57,752 bases of DNA from DATMRF01 sp035566435 (GTDB lineage: Bacteria; Verrucomicrobiota; Verrucomicrobiia; Limisphaerales; UBA8199), in the NCBI GenBank assembly GCA_035566435.1, contig DATMRF010000030.1:1-57752 (forward strand), read 5' to 3'. Within the stretch, counting starts at the first letter, position 1, and each line of letters begins with the position of its first letter. The notes under the pieces were generated by a model. The model was not told the DNA's origin. It was given only the letters and a program-made list of their open reading frames with translations, and did no database searches. A program made the position numbers and the translations under genes. Positions 1 to 9,667 of this stretch are shown piece by piece.

Positions 1-640
1 GCGACTTAAATTCCCCCAGCGACCCTGTCGGCAGCCAGGCCGACCAATCCCGCGTAGTCCTGACCAATCCCGACCAATCCGGAGTTGGATAATCTTTTTC
101 CCTGGCCCGAGAGCTCAAAGTTCAGCCTTCCACCGTATCACTTGATACCAGTTTATATCAGTTAATACCACCAAATCTCCGCTAATCACAGCTACTACCG
201 CGTAATACCACTTCCCGCATTTTGCCACGAACTGGTATTTTCTGATAAGCCCCCGCCAGCTTTCTGATTATCATCCGTTTGTGCCTTCTCGTGCATTCTT
301 GCGGCCATTCCATCCTCATCCGTGCCATCCTTGCCATCCGTGGTTCAACTCCGGCCTCTGCCTGGGACACATCCCTCTCACGCAACCTGCCGTTCCACCT
401 TTTTCCACCTCGGGCGACCCGCTCGCATCTGCAGCCATCTGCAGCCATCTGCACCAGTCTGCAAGTAGCTGCACCCCCCTTTCCACTGCCATCAAGTCGT
501 TCATCGCGCCTTTGCACCGTTGCGTCTTTGCGTTAAAGCCCGAAACTGGAACCCGATGGCGCGTGAACCCGAAGGGTCTTTGACCTGCGGCGCCTGCCCC
601 GCTATACTTGCCCGCAGGTTCTCGCGCGTGGCAGACAGGG
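1..640. repeat. Gene-free leader with short direct repeats
   Basis: I find no convincing gene here; the open frames overlap on both strands and have no family character. The 9-mer GACCAATCC occurs three times (42-50, 62-70, 72-80). The stretch around 425-475 repeats CAGCCATCTG-type units. Positions 280-350 carry a run of CCATCC/CCGTG words that resemble the interspersed repeats at 6875-6941. Positions 495-535 contain a GCGTCTTTGCGTTAAA word that reappears inverted near 6700 and 9818. The stretch probably also holds the promoter of the trehalose gene, which I cannot place. Confidence 0.5.
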
Positions 641-2923
641 ATGAGTATGCGTTTAGTCATTGTTTCGAATCGGCTGCCGTTCACCGTTTCCACGGAGGAG
701 GGCGCACCCCGGTTTCAGGTTAGCTCCGGAGGCTTGACGACCGGCCTATGGAGCTACCTGGAGCAGGGCGCGACGGATTCGGCCAAGAAAATGGATTTTG
801 CCTGGTTGGGGTGGCCGGGAGCCAGCATCGCGCCGGAGCACGAAGCGGCGGTCCGGAAATACGCTCAAAAACAGTTCAAAGCCAAGCCGGTTTTTCTGAC
901 CGAGGAAAGCGTCGATCGCTTCTATCACGGCTTTTGCAACCGGACCTTGTGGCCGCTGTTCCATTATTTCCCCACCCTGGTGCGCTACGAAGAAGACTAT
1001 TGGAAGGAGTATCAGCAGGTGAACCAAATCTTCGGCGAGGCGCTCCTGGAGATGTTGAGCCCTGACGATATGGTGTGGGTTCACGATTATCAGCTCATGC
1101 TGCTGCCGAAACTGGTTCGGGAGAAATTTCCGGAGATGCCGATTGGGTTTTTCCTGCATATCCCGTTTCCTTCCTACGAAATGTTCCGGCTGCTGCCGCG
1201 AGCCTGGCGGAGCGACATCATCGAGGGACTGCTGGGCGCCAATCTCATCGGCTTCCACACCCACGATTACACAAAGGATTTTCTGACCAGCGTCCTGCGA
1301 ACCGCCGGCTATGAGCACCAGCTCGGCAGCCTGACGTTGCGCGAACGCATCGTCAAGGTGGACACCTTTCCGATGGGCATCGACTTTGAGCGCTTTGCCC
1401 GCGCCGCCGCTTCGACGGAGACAGCAGCGCGGGTGACGGAGCTGCGCGCCAATTGCGCGGATCAAAAAGTGATCTTTTCGGTGGACCGCCTGGACTACTC
1501 CAAGGGCCTCATCAACCGTTTGCATGGTTACGACCTGTTTCTGAAGCGCAACCCGCAATGGCACGGCAAAGTGGTTTTTGTGATTTCCGTGGCACCCTCA
1601 CGGACAGGGATCAGAAGCTACCAGGCCATGAAGCAGGAACTCGAGCAAACCGTCGGCCGTATCGGAGGCGCCTACGGAACCGTGCACTGGGCCCCCCTGA
1701 TCTATCAATACCGGAACCTTTCCTTCGATGAGATCGTGGCGCTGTACCGCTTTTGCGACGTCGCGCTGATCACCCCGTTGCGCGACGGCATGAACCTGGT
1801 GGCCAAAGAATTCGTTGCTTCCCGGCCGGACCAGACCGGCGTGCTGATCCTGAGCGAGATGGCGGGGGCGGCCAAGGAGATGGGCGAGGCGCTGATCATT
1901 AATCCCTTCCATGCCGAGGATTTCGCCCGCGCATTGGAGCAGGCCCTCACCATGCCCGTCGAGGAGCAGGTCAGGCGCAACCAGTTTCTGCAGGAACGGC
2001 TGCGCCGTTACAATGTGAACCGCTGGGCCGAAGACTTCGTGTCGGCGATGGTTTCGACCCAGAAAACCGAAGCCGCTCAGCGCGCCCGGCTGCTGACCGG
2101 CAAGGCTCAAGCCGCCCTCGTGCAACAATACCGGTCGGCCAGGAAGGCCGCCATGCTGCTCGATTACGACGGCACGCTGGTGCCGTTTGTGGATGATCCC
2201 AGGCTCGCACGGCCGGACCAGGAATTAGTGGACCTCCTCGAAGCGCTCGGTGCGGACCCGGCCACGGAGGTGGTGATCGTCAGCGGCAGGCCGCGCCGTG
2301 ATCTCGAAGAATGGTTTGGCCGCTTGCCCGTGGATTTGGTCGCGGAGCACGGGGTGTGGCTGCGGCGGAAAGGCGAGGAATGGCGCATGTTGAGAGCGCT
2401 CACGACCGAATGGAAAGAGCGAGTGCGCCCGATCCTCCAGCTCTACGTCGATCGGCTGCCGGGCGCTCTCCTCGAGGAGAAGGAATTCTCCCTGGCCTGG
2501 CACTTCCGCCGGGCGGACCTCGAGCAGGCCTCGATGCGGGCCAAGGAGCTGCTGGATGACCTTTCCGGTTATACCCGGAACATTGACGTTCAGGTGCTGG
2601 AGGGCAACAAGGTCATCGAAGTGCGCAATACCGGGGTCACCAAGGGCACCGCCGCCATGGAATGGGTGACGAGTTTCGCTCCGGACTTCATCCTGGCGAT
2701 CGGTGACGACTGGACCGACGAGGACCTGTTTCGCGCGCTGCCGGCGACGGCCTTTTCGGTGCGCGTGGGACTGGCCAACACGGCGGCGCGTTATTTCCTG
2801 CCCAATCACGGCGCCGTGCGGCGCCTGCTCCGCGAACTGCGCGAACTGACCCGGGAGCGCATCGCGGCGGCGATATCGGCTCAGGTGGCTTCAAGCCCGA
2901 GCGGAAGCCGGCAACCATCCTAA
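641..2923 (+). CDS. otsA/otsB: Bifunctional trehalose-6-phosphate synthase/phosphatase (OtsA-OtsB fusion)
   Basis: This fused enzyme would make trehalose from UDP-glucose and glucose-6-phosphate in the cytoplasm and then remove the phosphate. Residues about 1-480 form a GT20 synthase: it starts RLVIVSNRLPF and contains WVHDYQLMLLP, GFFLHIPFPS, VDRLDYSKGL and PLRDGMNLVAKE. Residues about 500-750 form a HAD phosphatase with the DxD nucleophile pair at D508 and D510 (LLDYDGTLVPF), then IVSGRP and GDDWTDED. I chose ATG 641; ATG 647 is equally good because AGGG at 637-640 sits six bases before it, and the upstream TTG at 608 has no support. At 760 residues it has the usual fusion length. A second trehalose gene follows 309 bp downstream on the same strand. 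Confidence 0.95.
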   Translation: MSMRLVIVSNRLPFTVSTEEGAPRFQVSSGGLTTGLWSYLEQGATDSAKKMDFAWLGWPGASIAPEHEAAVRKYAQKQFKAKPVFLTEESVDRFYHGFCNRTLWPLFHYFPTLVRYEEDYWKEYQQVNQIFGEALLEMLSPDDMVWVHDYQLMLLPKLVREKFPEMPIGFFLHIPFPSYEMFRLLPRAWRSDIIEGLLGANLIGFHTHDYTKDFLTSVLRTAGYEHQLGSLTLRERIVKVDTFPMGIDFERFARAAASTETAARVTELRANCADQKVIFSVDRLDYSKGLINRLHGYDLFLKRNPQWHGKVVFVISVAPSRTGIRSYQAMKQELEQTVGRIGGAYGTVHWAPLIYQYRNLSFDEIVALYRFCDVALITPLRDGMNLVAKEFVASRPDQTGVLILSEMAGAAKEMGEALIINPFHAEDFARALEQALTMPVEEQVRRNQFLQERLRRYNVNRWAEDFVSAMVSTQKTEAAQRARLLTGKAQAALVQQYRSARKAAMLLDYDGTLVPFVDDPRLARPDQELVDLLEALGADPATEVVIVSGRPRRDLEEWFGRLPVDLVAEHGVWLRRKGEEWRMLRALTTEWKERVRPILQLYVDRLPGALLEEKEFSLAWHFRRADLEQASMRAKELLDDLSGYTRNIDVQVLEGNKVIEVRNTGVTKGTAAMEWVTSFAPDFILAIGDDWTDEDLFRALPATAFSVRVGLANTAARYFLPNHGAVRRLLRELRELTRERIAAAISAQVASSPSGSRQPS

Positions 2924-2953
2924 CCCGGACATGTTACAGTCACGACACTGTCA

Positions 2954-3196
2954 CCACCGTAGCGCAGGTTTCCAAACCTGCCGTATCGCAGGTTTCCAAA
3001 CCTGCGGACACCAATCCCACCTCGGTGCCTTGCCGACTTGGAAGTCGGCGATACGGCAGGTTTGGAAACCTGCGCTACGGTCCTGCGGCGCGGGAGAAAC
3101 CTGCCCCATCGCGGGTTTCCAAACCTGCGGACACCAACTCCACGTCGATGCCCTGCCGACTTGGAAGTCGGCGATACAGCAGGTTTGGAAACCTGC
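2954..3196. repeat. Composite palindromic repeat (GCAGGTTT-N2-AAACCTGC)
   Basis: Four perfect copies (2962, 2986, 3056, 3179) and one near-perfect copy (3111) of an 18-bp palindrome with arms GCAGGTTT/AAACCTGC lie here. Two copies of a second palindrome, GCCGACTT-GG-AAGTCGGC, lie at 3032-3049 and 3155-3172. Segments 2954-2987 and 3048-3081 are perfect 34-bp inverted repeats, so the transcript would fold strongly. The block of about 95 bp starting near 2986 is repeated from 3111 with few changes. No open frame here has protein character. It resembles REP/BIME-type elements and fills the whole gap between the two trehalose genes. Confidence 0.9.
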
Positions 3197-3232
3197 GCTA
3201 CGGTCAGGGGTGTGACATAACCCGGCTGAGAT

Positions 3233-6200
3233 ATGCCTGCATCCAACCGAAATCGGGACAGCTTGGACCGGGACCCGTTCTGGTACAAAACCGGCGTCAT
3301 TTACGAGGTGCACGTCCGCGCATTTTTCGACACCGACGCCGACGGGACCGGCGACTTCCCCGGGTTAACGGCAAAACTGGACTACATCAGGGACCTGGGC
3401 GTCACGGCGGTCTGGCTGTTGCCCTTCTATCCCTCGCCGCTCAAGGACGATGGCTACGACATTGCGAACTATTGCAGCGTGCACCCGATGTACGGCACGC
3501 TCGGCGAGTTCAAAGTCTTCCTGCGGGAAGCGCACCACCGCGGCCTGCGCGTCATTACCGAGCTGGTCCTCAACCACACCTCCGACCAACATCCGTGGTT
3601 CCAGCGGGCGCGCCGCTCCGCGCCCGGCAGCCGCTGGCGAAATTTCTATGTCTGGAGCGACACCTCCGCGAAATACAAAGAAGCCCGGATCATCTTCAAG
3701 GATGTCGAGCCTTCCAACTGGACGTGGGACCACACCGCCAAAGCCTATTATTGGCATCGGTTCTTTTCGCATCAGCCCGACCTTAATTACGACAGTCCCG
3801 ATGTCCACGAGGCGATGACTAAAGCAGTCGATTTTTGGCTCGACCTTGGAGTGGACGGACTGCGCCTGGATGCCGTGCCCTATCTCTACGAGCGGGAAGG
3901 CACCAATTGCGAGAACCTGCCCGAAACCCATGCGTTTCTCAAAAAGCTCCGCAGCCATGTCGATGAGAAATACGGCGACCGGATGCTGCTCGCCGAAGCG
4001 AATCAATGGCCTGAGGATGCCGTCACCTATTTCGGCCAGGGCCGGGGCGACGAATGCCACATGGCCTTTCACTTTCCCCTCATGCCGCGCCTGTTCATGG
4101 CCGTGCGCATGGAAGACCGCCAGCCCATCGTCGATATCCTCGAGCAAACGCCGTCCATCCCGGAGACCAGCCAGTGGGCGCTGTTCCTGCGCAACCACGA
4201 CGAACTGACGCTCGAAATGGTCACGGACGAGGAGCGCGATTACATGTATCGGATGTACGCCCACGTCCACCAGGCGCGGCTGAACCTGGGCATTCGCCGC
4301 CGGCTGGCCCCCTTGCTCGGCAACGATCGCAAGAGTATCGAGCTGCTCAATGCCCTGCTCTTCTCCCTGCCCGGCACCCCGGTGCTTTACTACGGCGACG
4401 AGATCGGCCTCGGCGAGAACATTTACCTGGGCGACCGCGACGGCGTGCGCACCCCGATGCAATGGAGCTCGGACAAGAACGCCGGCTTCTCGCGGGCCAA
4501 CCCGCAGAGCCTTTACCTGCCCATTATCCTGGACGCCGGGTATCACTATGAGGCCATTAACGTCGAAACCCAGTTGACCAACCCTCATTCCCTGCTCTGG
4601 TGGATGCGGCGGCTCCTGGCCTTGCGCAAACGCTGGCGGGCGCTCGGCGAAGGCAAGTGTGAATTCCTCCAGCCGGAGAACCGCAAGGTCCTTTGTTACG
4701 TGCTGCGTTACCAGCAGGAGACCCTGCTGGTGGTCGCCAACCTGTCTCGCTTCGTACAGCCGGTGGAACTCGATTTGTCTGCATTCAAGCAGACGGTGCC
4801 GATCGAACTGTTTGGGCGGATGGAATTCCCCGCCATCGCGGACCGGCCTTACTTCCTGTCGCTCGGTCCGCATTCCTTTTACTGGTTTTCACTCGGACCC
4901 AAGTTTGCGCCCGCGCCACTCCAATCCGGCTCCGGGACGCCAGCAGGCCGCGAGGTGCTCACGGTGCCAAAACAGTGGAAGGACGTACTCACCGGGAGCG
5001 CCCGAGGCGCCCTCGAAGCGGTCTTGCCGGATTTTCTTAGGCTCCAGCCCTGGTTTGGCGGCAAAGCCAGGACACTCAAATTACTCACGCTGAAACAAGC
5101 CACCTCCGTCCCCATCGCGGAGGACAACGAGGCGTTCCTCGCGTTTGTTCAAGTCGATTTCGTGGAGGGAGACGCGGAGGTTTACGGGTTGCCGCTGGCA
5201 TTCGCCGCCGGCGCCGAGGCGGAGCGGATTCGGCAGAATTCCCCCAACCTGGTTATCGCTGAGGTAAGCCTGGCGGGCTCGGAGCGCAGTGGGATTCTCC
5301 ATGACGCCCTCGCGAGCCTCGCTTTCTGCAAAGCATTGCTCGAACTGGTGTGGCACCGCCGGCGTCTCAAAGCTGCGCAAGGCGAGGTGGAAGTTACGCG
5401 GGCGCATGCGATGCGCCGGGTCCTTGGCGCGGCCGCGCTGCCTGAGCCGGCCCCGGTCAGGGCAGAGCACCGGAATTCTTCGGTGGTGTACGGAGACAAA
5501 CTCATTCTGAAAGTCTTCCGCCGCCTCGAGCCCGGTAACAATCCTGAAGTCGAGCTCGGCCAGTTCCTCACCGCCAAAGAGTTTCCCCATATCCCGGCTT
5601 TGGCCGGCGTGATCGAATACTGCGGCCCGGAAAAGGCGCGCACGGCGCTGGCCGTCCTGCATGAGTTCATCCCCAACGCCAGGGATGCACGGAGCCACGC
5701 GCTGGACGCCCTGGGGCGCTACTATGACCGTGTCATCACTTGGGTCGCCCAGGAACAATCGGCGCCAGCTCAGCCCCCCGAGCCGCTCAAGTTGCTGGAG
5801 CAGGATATTCCCCCCGACGTTTCGCAAAGAATCGGTACTTACCTCGAATCCGCCCGACTGCTGGGTAAACGAACCGCCGAACTGCACCTCGCGCTTGCCT
5901 CCGCGCCGGAAGGTTCGGTTCTCGCGCCGGAACCGTTCACGCCTCATTACCAGCGCGGTCTCCTCCAATCCCTGCGAAATCCCGCAGTGCAAAACCTGCG
6001 CCGCCTGCGGAAGCTGCTCAAGACCCTGCCACCCGAGCTCGTGCCGCTGGCTCAGAGAGCCCTGGATGTGCAACCCGCGCTCCTGGCACGTTACCGGCAG
6101 TTCTCGGAGCGGCGTCTGGCCGCCAAACGCATCCGCATCCATGGCGACCTCCATCTGGGCCAGGTGCTGTGGACGGGCAAGGACTTCGTCTTCATCGACT

Positions 6201-6676
6201 TTGAAGGCGACCCCTCCGTGGCCATCAGCGAGCGCTGCATCAAGTGGTCACCCTTGCGTGACGTGGCCAGCATGCTGCGTTCCCTCCACTACGCCGCTTA
6301 TGCCGGCCTGGACGCGCACGTGGAGGGCGGGAGTATTCCCCGCGAAAATGTTGCCCGGTTCGAGTCTTGGGTGCGGCACTGGAACCGCTGGGTGAGCGTG
6401 GCATTTTTGAGGGCGTACTTGCCCGATCTAGCCAAGTCGGACCTTTTGCCCGGGAACGAGGCCGACCTGCGAGAAATGCTGCAAGCCTTCCTGCTTAACC
6501 AGATCATCATCGAGTTGGGCCGGGAATTGATTCGGCCTTCGGGGGGCCTCCGGCACGCTCTCGAGGGACTGTTGACTCTGTTAGGTGAACTGGTCCCGCC
6601 GACCGCGCGTCAAGGCGATGGCGGCACCACCGAGCCCGGAGGGCCGAAGGCTGCGGAGACGCCGGGCGCTTCCTAA
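3233..6676 (+). CDS. treS: Trehalose synthase/maltokinase fusion (TreS-Mak)
   Basis: The N-terminal half (about residues 8-560) is a GH13 trehalose synthase, which interconverts maltose and trehalose. The expected catalytic residues are visible: nucleophile D213 in DGLRLDAVP, acid/base E255 in AEANQWPE and D323 in RNHDELTLEMV. The C-terminal half (about 580-1110) is a maltokinase with an aminoglycoside-phosphotransferase-like fold, shown by RIHGDLHLGQVLW followed by FVFIDFEGDP; it phosphorylates maltose to maltose-1-phosphate for GlgE. ATG 3233 is the only sensible start. At 1147 residues it has the usual fusion length. No glgE or glgB is in the window, so the fate of maltose-1-phosphate cannot be read here. 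Its neighbour makes trehalose by the OtsAB route. Confidence 0.95.
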   Translation: MPASNRNRDSLDRDPFWYKTGVIYEVHVRAFFDTDADGTGDFPGLTAKLDYIRDLGVTAVWLLPFYPSPLKDDGYDIANYCSVHPMYGTLGEFKVFLREAHHRGLRVITELVLNHTSDQHPWFQRARRSAPGSRWRNFYVWSDTSAKYKEARIIFKDVEPSNWTWDHTAKAYYWHRFFSHQPDLNYDSPDVHEAMTKAVDFWLDLGVDGLRLDAVPYLYEREGTNCENLPETHAFLKKLRSHVDEKYGDRMLLAEANQWPEDAVTYFGQGRGDECHMAFHFPLMPRLFMAVRMEDRQPIVDILEQTPSIPETSQWALFLRNHDELTLEMVTDEERDYMYRMYAHVHQARLNLGIRRRLAPLLGNDRKSIELLNALLFSLPGTPVLYYGDEIGLGENIYLGDRDGVRTPMQWSSDKNAGFSRANPQSLYLPIILDAGYHYEAINVETQLTNPHSLLWWMRRLLALRKRWRALGEGKCEFLQPENRKVLCYVLRYQQETLLVVANLSRFVQPVELDLSAFKQTVPIELFGRMEFPAIADRPYFLSLGPHSFYWFSLGPKFAPAPLQSGSGTPAGREVLTVPKQWKDVLTGSARGALEAVLPDFLRLQPWFGGKARTLKLLTLKQATSVPIAEDNEAFLAFVQVDFVEGDAEVYGLPLAFAAGAEAERIRQNSPNLVIAEVSLAGSERSGILHDALASLAFCKALLELVWHRRRLKAAQGEVEVTRAHAMRRVLGAAALPEPAPVRAEHRNSSVVYGDKLILKVFRRLEPGNNPEVELGQFLTAKEFPHIPALAGVIEYCGPEKARTALAVLHEFIPNARDARSHALDALGRYYDRVITWVAQEQSAPAQPPEPLKLLEQDIPPDVSQRIGTYLESARLLGKRTAELHLALASAPEGSVLAPEPFTPHYQRGLLQSLRNPAVQNLRRLRKLLKTLPPELVPLAQRALDVQPALLARYRQFSERRLAAKRIRIHGDLHLGQVLWTGKDFVFIDFEGDPSVAISERCIKWSPLRDVASMLRSLHYAAYAGLDAHVEGGSIPRENVARFESWVRHWNRWVSVAFLRAYLPDLAKSDLLPGNEADLREMLQAFLLNQIIIELGRELIRPSGGLRHALEGLLTLLGELVPPTARQGDGGTTEPGGPKAAETPGAS

Positions 6677-7002
6677 GGTGTAGCTATGCAGTCGAAGGCT
6701 TTAACGCAAAGGCACAGCGCAGCGAAGCCGCAACCAAATCCGCCGAACAAGCAAACCGCAGAGCCGCGATGAGCGCAGAGAACCCAAAGGCTCACGACTA
6801 GAAGAATCTTGCTGAAATTGCTGCACCCTTGGAGGGAGCACTGCAAAGAAGCAAAGACGCAGCAAGAAGGAATTGACCACGGATTTCACGGATATCACGG
6901 ATTGCTTTTGTCTATCCATGAAATCCGTGCAATCCGTGGTCAACACTTCGAACCTGGACTTTTGCGCCTCTGCACCTTCGCAGTGCAAATTGTCCAAATC
7001 GA
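6677..7002. repeat. Intergenic repeats with an imperfect 28-bp dyad
   Basis: Between the converging treS and TPR genes the sequence is made of interspersed-repeat words. Positions 6700-6735 carry TTTAACGCAAAGGC, also found near 9818 and inverted near 520. Segments 6875-6902 and 6914-6941 are an imperfect inverted repeat built from CACGGAT/ATCCGTG units, about 25 of 28 matching, with an 11-bp loop. The open frames across it are translations of the repeat and not genes. A stem this long between converging genes could serve as a bidirectional terminator, but there is no T-run next to it. Confidence 0.75.
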
Positions 7003-7935
7003 TCATTTCCGCGAAGCTTTTTGCCTCTCTTCTATTCGACCCAGCAGCGCGGCTTTCAAGCCGGCGCAACTCTCGTTCGTGACAGAGTTGAGCTGCGCGC
7101 GCGCCTCCCCAAGCCGGCCTGCCAGCATCTTTACCCGGGCCAGGTGCAGATAAACGTCCTCATGCTCGCCTTCATTGGTCGCGCTCGTCAGCGCGTTAGT
7201 CCAGGCCTTGAGGGCCTCAGCATAAGGCAACGGTTTCACCGCGTAGTACGTCTGCGCCCAATCTGACGCGAAGGTGAAATTCTGCGGATCGAGCCGCACT
7301 GCGTTGCTGTAAAGGCCCAGTGCCCTGCAAAAAACCTGCTGCTCGCTCAGCCCGTAGTTGGTCATTGCATGGCTGCGCAGCACATATATGGCGTCTGCGA
7401 AATTGTGATAATAAATCGCCTCCGAGGGCTTCAACTCGATGGCCTTGCTATAAAACTCAAAGGCCTTTTTTGCCGGGCCAATTTCACTATACCTCCCGGC
7501 CAGGTTGTTGTAAGCATCCGCGTTCTCGGGCTGCAGTTCGAGTGCTTTTTCCCATTGCGCCTGGGCCCCGGCCTCGTCTTGCCGGTCGTTGAGAAAGCAT
7601 CCATAGGACAGCCGGGCGCGGATGTGGTTGGGATGACGCCGAAGAAAATCGACGTATGCTTTGTCGATTGGCTCGAAACGCTCACGGCTCCGGCGCTCCA
7701 CTTGGGCCTGGGTCGTCCCAATCCCTTTGGCGGCAAGCCACTTGTTCTCCTGGTGCCACAGGTTCACCTCACCTCGAGCGGCCTCCTCGTCGGCCAGCAG
7801 TTTTTCGTATTCCTTCTCCGCGGGCGCATTGGTTTGTGAGACGACGAGTTCCGCTGTTTGCAGGCCATTACTGACAGCGCCCGCGGCATGCAGTACGAGT
7901 GCGCCGCCAAGAACCCCGCTGAGGAGTAAGGTCAT
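7003..7935 (-). CDS. Exported TPR-repeat protein
   Basis: The 310-residue product starts with a hydrophobic export signal (about residues 1-20). From about residue 85 it has tetratricopeptide repeats, clearest around ALELQPENADAYNNLAG and AIELKPSEAIYYHNFAD, and further helical pairs follow to the end. TPR arrays are protein-protein docking surfaces. The position after a signal peptide puts this one in the periplasm or at the membrane, but no partner can be named. It stands alone, convergent with treS. The ATG at 7935 is the first start before the signal peptide; no good Shine-Dalgarno sequence precedes it. Confidence 0.8.
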   Translation of the reverse strand: MTLLLSGVLGGALVLHAAGAVSNGLQTAELVVSQTNAPAEKEYEKLLADEEAARGEVNLWHQENKWLAAKGIGTTQAQVERRSRERFEPIDKAYVDFLRRHPNHIRARLSYGCFLNDRQDEAGAQAQWEKALELQPENADAYNNLAGRYSEIGPAKKAFEFYSKAIELKPSEAIYYHNFADAIYVLRSHAMTNYGLSEQQVFCRALGLYSNAVRLDPQNFTFASDWAQTYYAVKPLPYAEALKAWTNALTSATNEGEHEDVYLHLARVKMLAGRLGEARAQLNSVTNESCAGLKAALLGRIEERQKASRK

Positions 7936-8003
7936 GGCCGGAGGTTACATTGCCAATGAACGGCTGCCAACGGACAGTTTACGCGACTCTGGCTTTCCTC
8001 CCG

Positions 8004-8378
8004 TCACTTTCGTTGGGCCGCCGCCCTCTCCAGATCGTACACAAAAATCCCGTGGCCTACCCCGGCGGAGTCACGCGAGTGAGCCATTTGGAAGGCCACG
8101 AACTTTCCGTCGTCGCTCACGACCGGACTGGACGCTTTGTAACCCGGATAATCACTGAAATGAGTCAAGCGCTCGACATAGTCGCCGCTGCCGTCCAGCT
8201 TCAGCTTCCAGAGGTCAACGTGGTTTGGGCCCTGCAGGTTCTGCTTGTCGCATTCAACCAGCGTGAATTCGCCGTCCGGATAAATGCCTTCCGGCTCGTC
8301 ATACTGTCCCGGCGAGTTAGAGTAGTTGAACTTCGGAAACTGATCCGGAGCTCTTTCTTCGGCCTCAGCGTTGCATCA
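8004..8378 (-). pseudogene. 3' remnant of a WD40-like (PD40/TolB-type) propeller protein
   Basis: Reading the minus strand from an in-frame TGA at 8376-8378 to the stop at 8004-8006 gives about 123 residues with clear protein character. It includes GIYPDGEFTLVECD, DLWKLKLDGSGDYVERL, THFSDYPGYKASSP and VVSDDGKFVAFQMA. This pattern of a D-x-W/Y-x-L strand, G-S/D-G turn and SPDG-like turn is typical of the C-terminal blades of TolB-like PD40 propellers. There is no start codon and the rest of the gene is missing, so it is a decayed fragment. A 79-residue frame overlaps its upstream edge (8365-8604) and I could not assign it. Confidence 0.7.
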
Positions 8379-8539
8379 GGCCCGGCGTCCCGGCTGGTGC
8401 CCGGGCCCAGTTATACTTCAGGCTCCGCCCCGCGGCCGGCGACCACAGCCGAGCCAGCGCCCTCAAGATGTATTCGTACCCTGGCGCGGACTTCGCAACA
8501 ATCCTCGTCGCCTGACCGGAAAAATACCGCCTAATCTGC

Positions 8540-9667
8540 TCAATTGTGCAGGATGACGGCACTGTTATTTGTCCCGACGCCGAGTGCCACGACGGTCCCG
8601 TCACTGTGCGCCGCCACGTTGTTCAGAGCACGCACTCCGCTCGGAGTGGCGAGGATGGTCCAGCTCTTGCCATCCCAGTGTTCAGTGACCGGCCCGGCTC
8701 CCGTGCCTCCGCCGACGGCCCAGACGTCATTAGCGGCGACAGCGGCAATTCCTTCCAGGAAGCTGTTGCCACGGGTAGTTGGATTCGGGCTGGAAACGAC
8801 GCTCCAGGTTGTGCCGTCCCAGTGTTCGATAGTCGCGCGGGGGAAATAGAGGCCGGGCCCCACACCCGCGCCCCAAACATTGCCTGGCGAGAGGGCAGTG
8901 ACCGTGCTTAGTGAAACTTTTGACGGCGAGGGCACACGATTCCAGTTAGCACCGTCGAAGTGCAGTACTGTGTTTCCTCCCACAACCCAAACGTCGTTGG
9001 CGGCATCGGCCGAGATTCCCTTTAATAACAATCCGTTTACGAACGCAGGGCTGGTGACGACGCTCCAACTCGTGCCGTCCCAGTGCTCGACCAGGGGGTT
9101 GAAGATGAACGTCGAGCCGGAAGGGGCTGGTTCACTCCCCACAGCCCACGCATCAGTCGCCGAGAGCGCGGCCACCCCGGTGAGGAAACTTCCCTTTGGA
9201 AGCTTCGGGCCGGCGACGACCGTCCAACTTGTGCCGTCCCAGTGATCGATCAGAGCAGTGACAGAACTGCCGGCGGCCTGGCTGCCAACGGCCCAAACAT
9301 CGTTGCCGGCAGCTCCGGCGACGCTGGAGAACATGCCGCCTGCGACAGCGGGGGTGGGAATCACGCTCCAACCCGTGCCGTCGAAGTGCTCAGCGAGCGT
9401 GACTCCGGTGTTCGCGCTGCTGCCGGCAATGTCGCCCACTGCCCAAATATCATTGCCGGCAATGATTGCGGCTCCGCTCAGGGTCGAATTGTTGATAAAT
9501 GGGCTGGGAACGACCTGAAGGCCCTGTGCTGCCAGGGCCTGGCCGCTGGCCATCGCAATCCCTCCGACGGCAAGCAATGCGGTTAATAGCCGCTTGGGTA
9601 TCGAGCTCCATCTGCGGCTGGGTTGCCTTTCGGTTTTCATGCCATATCTTTTGATGTCCGTCTTCAT
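8540..9667 (-). CDS. Secreted repeat protein, NDVWAVG/EHWDGTSW-type propeller
   Basis: I start at ATG 9667 rather than far upstream, because only there does a normal export signal begin (basic run, then LLTALLAVGGIAMASG, cleavage after ALA near residue 47). ATG 9640 is a possible alternative. The mature part has about seven repeats of roughly 50 residues. Each pairs a GNDVWAVG-like strand with a later EHWDGTSWxVxxxP strand, and the central blades keep both words exactly. Spacing and Trp/Gly pattern suggest a beta-propeller or adhesin-like fold outside the cytoplasm. Such repeat proteins occur in Verrucomicrobiota, Chloroflexi and Actinobacteria without known function. The frame upstream of 9667 is repeat DNA. 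Confidence 0.75.
   Translation of the reverse strand: MKTDIKRYGMKTERQPSRRWSSIPKRLLTALLAVGGIAMASGQALAAQGLQVVPSPFINNSTLSGAAIIAGNDIWAVGDIAGSSANTGVTLAEHFDGTGWSVIPTPAVAGGMFSSVAGAAGNDVWAVGSQAAGSSVTALIDHWDGTSWTVVAGPKLPKGSFLTGVAALSATDAWAVGSEPAPSGSTFIFNPLVEHWDGTSWSVVTSPAFVNGLLLKGISADAANDVWVVGGNTVLHFDGANWNRVPSPSKVSLSTVTALSPGNVWGAGVGPGLYFPRATIEHWDGTTWSVVSSPNPTTRGNSFLEGIAAVAANDVWAVGGGTGAGPVTEHWDGKSWTILATPSGVRALNNVAAHSDGTVVALGVGTNNSAVILHN

Noticed and set aside
3025..3786. A 253-codon plus-strand frame overlapping the repeat and treS
   Set aside because: Its first part is a translation of the palindromic repeat and the rest is a shadow of treS in another frame.
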